This document shows positions 6,766-12,626 of a stretch of DNA of 12,626 nucleotides, in pieces (within the stretch, counting starts at the first letter, position 1; the number at the start of each line of letters is the position of its first letter). The DNA lies in NCBI GenBank assembly GCA_026770575.1, contig MU657638.1, positions 6,894-19,519 on the forward strand, written 5' to 3'. The notes under the pieces are model-generated. The model was given only the letters and a program-made list of their open reading frames with translations, had not been told where the DNA came from and ran no database searches. Origin of the DNA: Pelagophyceae sp. CCMP2097 (lineage: Eukaryota; Sar; Pelagophyceae). The translations under genes and the position numbers were made by a program.

Positions 6766-9656
6766 ATGTCCCTTAATTCGAATCGAAGCGTAATAAAACC
6801 TGTAACAAATTCGAATGAGGTTCTGGAATACACTGCAGGGGTTGGTATAGACATCGCAAATAACGCAATCACAAAAATATTTGAAAATATCGATACATTT
6901 ACGAAAAGTGAAGTTATAAATGAAATTGAAGAAAAAATTGAAGTATTGAACCTGTTAAAATCAATTCCGGTAGAGGCATCGAAATTGTTGATAACGTCAT
7001 ATCATTAAATGAATCATACATTAGCAAAGACGAAATAGATTTAATCAATTACCCAAAAGCCGTAATTGATACAAAAATACTAGCAATCGACTCAACTCAA
7101 CTCATACGAAATGAAATCGCCTTAATGAGTAATCGTCCAAACAGTGGAGTGAATTATTTTGCGGAGACAAATCTCCTGTCTTCTAACGGACTAAGTGAAA
7201 TTCAGAAAATAAGTAATGGGCTTCAATTTAAAAACCAAGCGGGGTTTAACTCACACACAGGCAATTTTAGTGAAGAATTCCTATTTAGTATTAACCCGTT
7301 GTCTACCATTAGTCAGATTGCGTTAAATCCAGAAATATTTACTAGTCGCACGGAAACAACTCAAAATTTATAGATTATCAATGACGACATAAAAGTTGTT
7401 GACGAAAAAATTAATGGCACAGTTATTCAAGTATCTCAGCAGAACCAATTAATCGCCAATAACTCGGTTGACTCCGCTCAGAATTTGCAGACCGCTTTAA
7501 ATCTGGTTCAAATTGAAATCAATACAAATTAAAATGACAATAGCGTCGAAAGTAATCGATTAAATAACGAAATAGATTCTTTATTAAATAAAATAAATAC
7601 GGAAACAGATGATTTAAAAAGTAACATTATTCCATTTTGCGCGTTAAATAGTGAATTAGTGCAATCCGAAAACAATCTATTAAACACAATTGATTCAGAG
7701 AAAACCCGCGCAATAAACAAAGAGGCTACACTAACGACATTGATCACTGCAGAGCAAAATCGTTCGATCGCTTCAGAGATTTTTAAAAAAAATGAACTTG
7801 ATTCCGAGATCAATCGTGCCGTCGTATCTGAGAATATTATTACTGGTTTATTAACAGACAAATTCAACGAATTACAAAATTTCACCTTACCTTCTTTCGA
7901 AATTACACAAGAAAGTTTGCGGTTCGGAAACGATACGGAAGCTGCTCTATACACGATTGAAAAGGATTATGATTTATCAGAAACACGATATGGACAAGAG
8001 TTCACAAGCAATCATTTAGAAAGTAGTCCGATTTTTCGAAACATGATGTGGAGTGTTACGAAAATACCCAACAATTTTAGTTTTGTGGGTCGATTTGATA
8101 GATCAATAGGATATTTTTGCATGGGCTTTAGCTCAGTTATGCCAGATCAATTCTTACACGACAAAACAAAAACGATTGAGGAGAATATTATCGATTCAAA
8201 ATTTGAAGTTATATTATTTACTGATCATGAAATGTATTCACCAAATCGAGGTCTATCAGATATCAACACACATTCAAAACAAAAAATTTATTACCAAGGA
8301 ACAAGAAACATTATTGAGGCATCTTTTATGGATGGAGTTGTAAATTCACAAATTCAGTCAAGATCAAAAAAAGCAGTTGGAAATTTCAAGAATCAAGGAG
8401 ATTGGTACATGTTTTTGTATCTACAAAGTGGTAAAAGAATGTTACTAAGTAAATTTTCACAGAGCGACGATAAAACGAAGCTTTTCGAATCTATACATAG
8501 ATCGTTACAAAATAGTGCTTATGACTTACAAACTGAGATAAGATCGGAGACTCCATTTCAAAAAATAATGCGTTTCAGATCACCATTACATTTTTACAGT
8601 GCAGCGAATCATGTAAACAGTTCGAATAAACTTGCGGATATTATGATCAATTTCGACGCTGAGGTGTTAGACTGTTTTAAAACAAAATCTCCCGCTCTAA
8701 ATTCAGGTATTTTAGATGCGTTGCAAGGCAACAAACTATCACAAATAAAGTTTGGAATTCTTCCACGTCGATTTACAGTTTTTGGAATATCGAGATATAC
8801 TAATAGCGATACATCCACACAACAACGCATTTTTACTTGTTTTACATCAAACCCAAATTGTGTTTTTGGGCATCACAGAGGAGTTATCGGTCGAATTTTA
8901 TTTGATGGGTGGCGTTCAGAAATGGATGGAATTGGTGGAGATACCTTGGATTTTTTAAACATAGCGGCTACAAACAATCCAGATATATTAAACCCGAATG
9001 ATATCCTTATTAACGATATTCCGAGTGGTATACAACCAATTAAGAATTTGCTTCGAACTGAAACAAATTTATACATAAACAGTCCGCATACAAGTATGAA
9101 TTCAGAACCATCCGATTTTCAGTTTTCAAAGTTGATGATTTTCGAGAACGATCTATCAACTGAGGAGATAAAAACTATATCAAACGTGTTTCAAAAATTT
9201 ATGGAAACGGGTTCCTTCGACGATGAAAAAGGTTTATCAGATGGAGGTTCAAATATGATTGGAGAGACTGGAGGACGCGGACCAGCCGGTAGAGACGGTA
9301 GAGACGGTAGAGACGGTATTGATGGCGAGAGTATTATCGGACCACCCGAGAAGAGTATTGTCGGACCACCTGGCGAGAGTATTGTCGGACCACCTGGGGA
9401 GAGTATAGTAGGACCACCCGGGGAGAGTATTGTCGGACCACCCGGGGAGAGTATTGTCGGACCACCCGGGGAGAGTATAGTAGGACCACCTGGGGAGAGT
9501 ATAGTAGGACCACCCGGGGAGAGTATAGTAGGACCACCTGGGGAGAGTATAGTAGGACCACCAGGGGAGAGTATTGTCGGACCACCTGGGGAGAGTATAG
9601 TAGGACCACCCGGGGAGAGTATTGTAGGACCACCCGGACCACCCGGCGAGAGTTGA
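6766..9656 (+). CDS. large fibre protein: coiled coil, lectin-like, collagen tail
   Basis: Likely trimeric virion fibre of about 960 residues. The N-terminal part (6766-7370) has repeated strand-turn modules of the type G-x-G-I-x-I (AGVGIDIANNAIT; SGRGIEIVDNVISL; PNSGVNYFAETN). It is in frame 1, then frame 0 after a slip near 6925-6945. From there frame 0 is continuous, crossing only TAG 7371 and TAA 7530, to TGA 9654. Residues coded by about 7540-7865 form an alpha-helical coiled coil (Glu/Asn/Leu-rich). The region 7900-9200 looks like one or two concanavalin/LamG-like lectin domains (RFTVFGISRYTNSD, HRGVIGRILFDGW, SKLMIFENDLSTEEIKTI). A perfect Gly-x-y collagen stretch (9261-9332) and then an octad repeat (9333-9653) close the protein. 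The uninterrupted open frame is 7659-9656 (GTG at 7659). Role: host attachment, by inference. Confidence 0.7.
9261..9653 (+). repeat. collagen-like region with 13-unit 24-bp repeat
   Basis: Bases 9261-9332 encode eight uninterrupted Gly-x-y triplets (GETGGRGPAGRDGRDG and on). Then 13 units of 24 bp begin at 9333, 9357 and so on to 9621. Each encodes I-V-G-P-P-G-E-S; the first reads IIGPPEKS and the last has an extra GPP. Synonymous variants (ATTGTCGG versus ATAGTAGG) alternate irregularly between units, so expansion was by unequal exchange or slippage of mixed blocks. The octad breaks the Gly-every-third rule. Confidence 0.95.
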
Positions 9657-9668
9657 GATAACACGACA

Positions 9669-10586
9669 ATGATTCGCAATGAATTTAATCAAGTATTGTT
9701 ATCGCCAAACAGTGGAATACGATATGACGAAGACAGTGCAACATTTAGCGTAAATGCATGAAATGAAGTAATTCAAAAAAACGATGGGTTTGCAATCAAA
9801 AACTCGGCAGGGTTTGACAGTTTCAACATCCGATTTACATCCGTTTTTTTTTGGTAAATCAGTTTCAGACCTCAGCCAGGTTTCATTAGATCCTGTTACT
9901 TTTTATAATAAAACGCAAACGCGAGACAAAATTATTGAAGAACTTGATGGAATTCTCGCGAAAAATGCAATTCTGAATACAGTTAAAAATTACTTTTTAC
10001 GAGATTCGAATGCATTCAAAATGATCGGCGACATAATTACAACTGTGTCGAAATCATCGATGAAAGCATACCAGAATGGCATAGAGTTTCGAAAAGATAC
10101 GTCGACTATTGGGGCATTTGATGTGTTTTTAATACTGATTATTTCGATTTAAATAGTGATAAACAAAATGGCGTGCCAAATTTAACAATTTCCAAAAAGA
10201 AAAAATTAGAAACGGTTGCGGTTGGTCGATGGATCGTAAACCGTGACAGTAACAATCGAATGGTTTTAACTGAATACGACGGGGATAAACAAAATAATAA
10301 TTCTAACATTAATCTGATTTGGAATGATCGAGAAACTATTCAAGGAGTAAGTCGTCAACGGTTCGGATTCGCAAATGCATTGAATTCTGTCGATTACCAG
10401 GTTTACTGTTCTCCACGAAATTTCTTAATCGATCACAGACAGAATCAGATAATATTGTGTGATACGAAAACACGATTTTTTTTCGAAGTCGAGATGCAAA
10501 ACTTTAATTTCGATTTCAATATGGATATAGACATAATCGTATACCAAGTGATTAAAATTTATTTTTATTATATACTTATATGTTGA
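9669..10586 (+). CDS. second fibre protein, interrupted
   Basis: Starts at ATG 9669, 12 nt after the first fibre's TGA and in the same frame. Its N-terminal module (LLSPNSGIRYDEDSATFSVN, then AIKNSAGFDS, then DLSQVSLDPVTFYNK) aligns with 7135-7370 of the first fibre (PNSGVNYFAETN, FKNQAGFNS, TISQIALNPEIF), so the two are paralogous. It is broken by TGA 9759 and slips in T9 (9844-9852) and T5 (near 10121). The conventional fragments are 9784-10152 and 10173-10586. The C-terminal part (VGRWIVNRDSNNRMVLTEYD, IDHRQNQIILCDTKTRFFF, then alternating Phe/Asp strands) looks like a beta-rich receptor-binding head. The stop is TGA 10584-10586, overlapping the next start. Total about 305 residues. No collagen tail. 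Confidence 0.6.
10570..10579 (+). promoter_or_regulatory. ATATACTTAT start-proximal motif
   Basis: ATATACTTAT abuts ATG 10580. The same 10-mer (2493-2502) lies one base before ATG 2504, and both are preceded by AAATTTAT. Possible core promoter or start-site element; two cases only. Confidence 0.35.
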
Positions 10587-10806
10587 AGTTTATCGTGCAA
10601 CTCATAAAAAAATATTTGTAAAAATATTAGGTACTGAAAAAATTAGAAACGAATTAATAAATGCGATTAATACACACGTAGATATTCCAATGATTAACGA
10701 AGAGGCTGAACAAACCGTTTACTTGGCGATATTTGATATAATTGAAAAAATTGTAATTAATCATAGAATTTTTTATATGGATTCGTTTCGTCTATAATAG
10801 GTTTGA
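10580..10806 (+). CDS. small unknown protein between fibre and integrase
   Basis: About 75 residues, family not recognised. It begins at ATG 10580 (MLKFIVQLIKK) and moves to frame 1 at the A7 run 10606-10612. It continues as helix-like sequence (VKILGTEKIRNELINAI, NEEAEQTVYLAIFDIIEKIV) to FRL, followed by TAA 10795, TAG 10798 and TGA 10804. With UAR as Gln it ends two codons after TAA. The 3' end overlaps the convergent integrase by about 46 nt. The predicted protein is mainly helical with a Glu/Ile-rich C-terminal half. Confidence 0.45.
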
Positions 10807-11918
10807 GATGTCTTAATAGAATGCTTCATGTTGACTGCGAGCTTCCTCTGGTATTCAATCCCATTTTTCTGAGCATTTGAAACGTGGCTTTTTCGTATAT
10901 CGTTTATACTTATTTTTCTATTAAATAATTTCTTCAATATTTTTGTAACGTATTGATTCAATCTACAAGTTTCCGTACTGAATAAGTATGTTCTTGGGAA
11001 GTAATCAATTGACATAGAGATTAAAGATTGACATGATGTGTCAGGTTTGAATACAATAGCACCAGAAATTTTGGAAGTTTTGTGTATATTTATAATTGAT
11101 AGATTTTCGTTGAATTGTAATAATTTATTTTTTCATTGACTGTTTTCGGATTGAAATGAATCTTACATAAATCATCACGGAATCCATTTTGTGTATATAA
11201 TGAGAGAATGATTACTACATCCAGTGGATCTTTTTTGCTTTTTTAACCATATTCTAAACCATCTAACTGGTTCAAGGCAATTTCCGTTAATCTTATTGAC
11301 ATTTCATTCATCTCTTCGATTGTTATAATGAGAGGTTCTTGTGACTTGTTTGCCTGTATAATAATAGATATTTCATTCATTTCTAAAAATAAATCTGAAA
11401 TTATTTTCACCAATTTACTATATTCTTTTTCTAATTTATAATGGCTAATGTATCTTGATAACAATTGTTATACAGGCAAACAAGATATAAACAATTTTAA
11501 AAGAGTTTTACATTGAATGTTTTCGAAAAATTGTGTATCAAGTTGATCCGACGTAAAGTCAGTAATATTCTCGCGATTTTCTTTATCAAGAAGACAGTTT
11601 AAGTAACTTTTTCTAGTGTTTAAATTTTCATAATAAAGTGGAATGAATTCAATTAAATCTTGTTTTTTTAAAAATAGATACAGGTACAGATTTCTGAATT
11701 TTTGGTATTTTTGAAACTCTTCCAGTGGTCTGACGAAGAATATTGATAACTTTTTCTTGTTCTAATAGGTAACCAAGTTCGTTGTTTTCAATGGTTGATT
11801 TTTTTATCTTATTACAACTTTCGCCTGCCAAAATTCTATTAAGTTGTAAAATAATAGATTTTTGGCGTGTGTTTTAGATTTTTGCGAATTGATATTCTAT
11901 TTTGAAAGGTGTCGCCAT
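10761..11918 (-). CDS. tyrosine recombinase / integrase, interrupted
   Basis: Likely integrase that inserts the viral genome by strand exchange through a tyrosine nucleophile. It starts at minus ATG 11918 (MATPFKIEYQFAKI). A core-binding helix pair carries NTRKSYLNCLLDK. The catalytic domain shows DVVIILSLYTQNGFRDDL (first catalytic Arg near 11177), a hairpin Lys in INIHKTSK, ISINDIRKSHVSNA (second Arg), and LAVNMKHSIKTSQTYYRR (His and the Tyr nucleophile). The usual box-II His is replaced by Asn. Interruptions are TAA at 11874-11876, 11468-11470 and 11243-11245, a slip in the A7 run (plus T7, 11663-11669) and another near 11090. It ends at TAA 10773-10775 or, three codons on, TGA 10761-10763. 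About 380 residues. Longest conventional fragments: 10773-11015 and 11243-11464. Virophages and many PLVs carry such enzymes at an element edge. Confidence 0.75.
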
Positions 11919-11967
11919 TGTATACTTAATAATAATATATTAATTCAGCTTTATATTGTGATTGCGT

Positions 11968-12455
11968 TCATTTTTATAAATAATTTTTAAAAAGGCAAAT
12001 ATTATTTTCAATGGTGTTATAATTAGTTGTGTACCATTTTTTTTATGAAAACCATCGAACCGTGCGGAAAACGATTTGGCATCATCTTTTAGTTTAAAAG
12101 GTACGTTTAGATATATTCGTACTCCAAATATTTTAAATCATTTATACAATGATTACATAAATGATTTCTTAGAATTATCTTTGATTCTTTGGTGTTAAAA
12201 TTTGTTGTTTACAAATCAAACATTTTTTTTGTGAAAATATTAAACACATCAGTTTGGTTTACAATGTCTTCTTTAAGTAGTCGCAGTATACATGTAGACC
12301 CTAATATGAAGTGCCCATTAGAAGATTTAAAATTAAAATCTTTTTTATTTGTTTCCCACATAAGCATTTGTATGGAAGCTTTTCGATTGTAAAGGGGTTT
12401 TGATTTAAAAATCGTAAATCAATATTTAAAGGACGTGTTGTGCTTACTATGTCAT
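11968..12455 (-). CDS. Zn-finger plus DUF5710-like protein, interrupted
   Basis: Several frames must be joined, but the motifs are clear. The first is a Cys-x-Cys-Gly-Lys finger (LPYKCLCGKQIKK) with the paired NGHFILGSTCI. Then come CLICKQQ and NHLCNHC, giving probable zinc ligands. Last is a DUF5710-like domain (RIYLNVPFKLKDDAKSF, then ARFDGFHKK, continuing WYTT after a slip). Frame changes occur at plus-strand T6 12341-12346, T8 12223-12230, near 12180-12190, and T8 12037-12044. The end is TAA 11974-11976 or TGA 11968-11970, one codon later. The start is unresolved: minus ATG 12455 is in a different frame from the finger. Such proteins are widespread in phages and large DNA viruses, with a nucleic-acid-related role suspected. 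The plus-strand open frame at 12189-12392 is its shadow. Confidence 0.6.
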
Positions 12456-12463
12456 CAATCGCA

Positions 12464-12626
12464 TCACGGCGCTCTCAGGGTGGAAATTGGGATTTTCTTG
12501 AACACACGCTCGATAAGTAGCGAGTCTTCTGGAATCCCGTCCAAACGCGATAGCGCTAGCTCTCGACGCGGGATGCGCTTGTTTGCCTTGGCGCTCGTGT
12601 GTGTGACGGCTGCGATGAAGCGCCCG
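12464..12626 (-). CDS. partial GC-rich gene, probably cellular flank
   Basis: A minus-strand frame is open from the window edge to TGA 12464-12466 (53 codons), with C/G-rich third positions and ordinary protein composition (RIPRRELALSRLDGIPEDS, ERVFKKIPISTLRAP). Its base composition contrasts sharply with the AT-rich element, so it is probably host sequence, with the element boundary close to its 3' end. Family not recognised from 53 residues. A second minus frame is also open here, so the frame choice is moderate. It ends at UGA, as the element's genes do. Confidence 0.45.
   Translation of the reverse strand, partial: GRFIAAVTHTSAKANKRIPRRELALSRLDGIPEDSLLIERVFKKIPISTLRAP

Noticed and set aside
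7529..7954. 141-codon minus-strand open frame
   Set aside because: Antisense to the fibre coiled coil, whose plus-strand reading is clearly coding; no motif on the minus strand.
9191..9692. Long Pro/Ser- and Trp/Tyr-rich minus-strand open frames
   Set aside because: They are antisense shadows of the 24-bp collagen-like repeat; the repeat length divisible by three keeps all frames open.
12189..12392. 67-codon plus-strand open frame
   Set aside because: It overlaps the minus-strand CxCG / GSTCI zinc-finger segment, which has recognisable motifs; the plus frame has none.
758..12466. Simple C-to-T (RIP or methylation) decay of a standard-code virus as the whole explanation of the stops
   Set aside because: It explains the residues lost (CAA/CAG to TAA/TAG, CGA to TGA) and is kept as the main rival. 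It predicts more in-frame UGAs from the frequent CGA and TGG codons than the two seen. It does not explain why gene ends are nearly all UGA.
12467..12626. tRNA gene as integration target at the GC-rich flank
   Set aside because: No T-loop GTTCRA-type motif or cloverleaf could be found on either strand.

Overview
The window looks like most of an integrated polinton-like virus (PLV), or a close relative among the small double-jelly-roll DNA viruses of protists. The evidence is a set of family hallmarks: an A32-type genome-packaging ATPase, a double-jelly-roll major capsid protein, a jelly-roll minor capsid (penton-like) protein, a class 3 lipase, collagen/lectin fibre proteins and a tyrosine-recombinase integrase. 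The body is very AT-rich and compact. The last ~165 bases are abruptly GC-rich and hold the 3' end of a differently composed gene, probably cellular flank. No polymerase, helicase or protease is visible, so the element probably continues left of base 1.

Layout. 1-757: three tandem ~240-bp repeats, each carrying an inverted-repeat cassette, no gene. 758-2382: a low-complexity Lys/Glu-rich protein, then the ATPase. 2504-3271: two tandem paralogous small genes of unknown function. 3258-3841 (minus): lipase, divergent from the penton-like gene (3875-4850). 4840-6729: two small genes and the major capsid gene. 6766-10586: two fibre genes, the first with a coiled coil, lectin-like domains and a collagen-like tail. 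10580-10806: small unknown gene. 10761-11918 (minus): integrase. 11968-~12455 (minus): Zn-finger plus DUF5710-like protein. 12464-12626 (minus): GC-rich partial gene. Together they suggest a virion-morphogenesis block (packaging, capsid, fibres, membrane-active lipase) with an integration function at the right end.

The most striking feature is the pattern of stop codons. Read with the standard code, nearly every gene is broken. Read with UAA and UAG as glutamine and UGA as the only stop, about 23 in-frame stops disappear and almost every gene ends at UGA, often a few codons after a UAA/UAG. One gene, placed by a promoter-like motif at conserved spacing, would start ATG-TAA. This points to a UAR=Gln virus and probably a UAR=Gln host. 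Such codes are known in ciliates, some ulvophycean green algae, hexamitin diplomonads and oxymonads. The alternative is C-to-T decay of a dead insertion. Glutamine is still mostly CAA/CAG here, and two in-frame UGAs plus many frameshifts remain, so the question is open. Most remaining frameshifts sit in A/T homopolymers, which fits either sequencing error or slippage.
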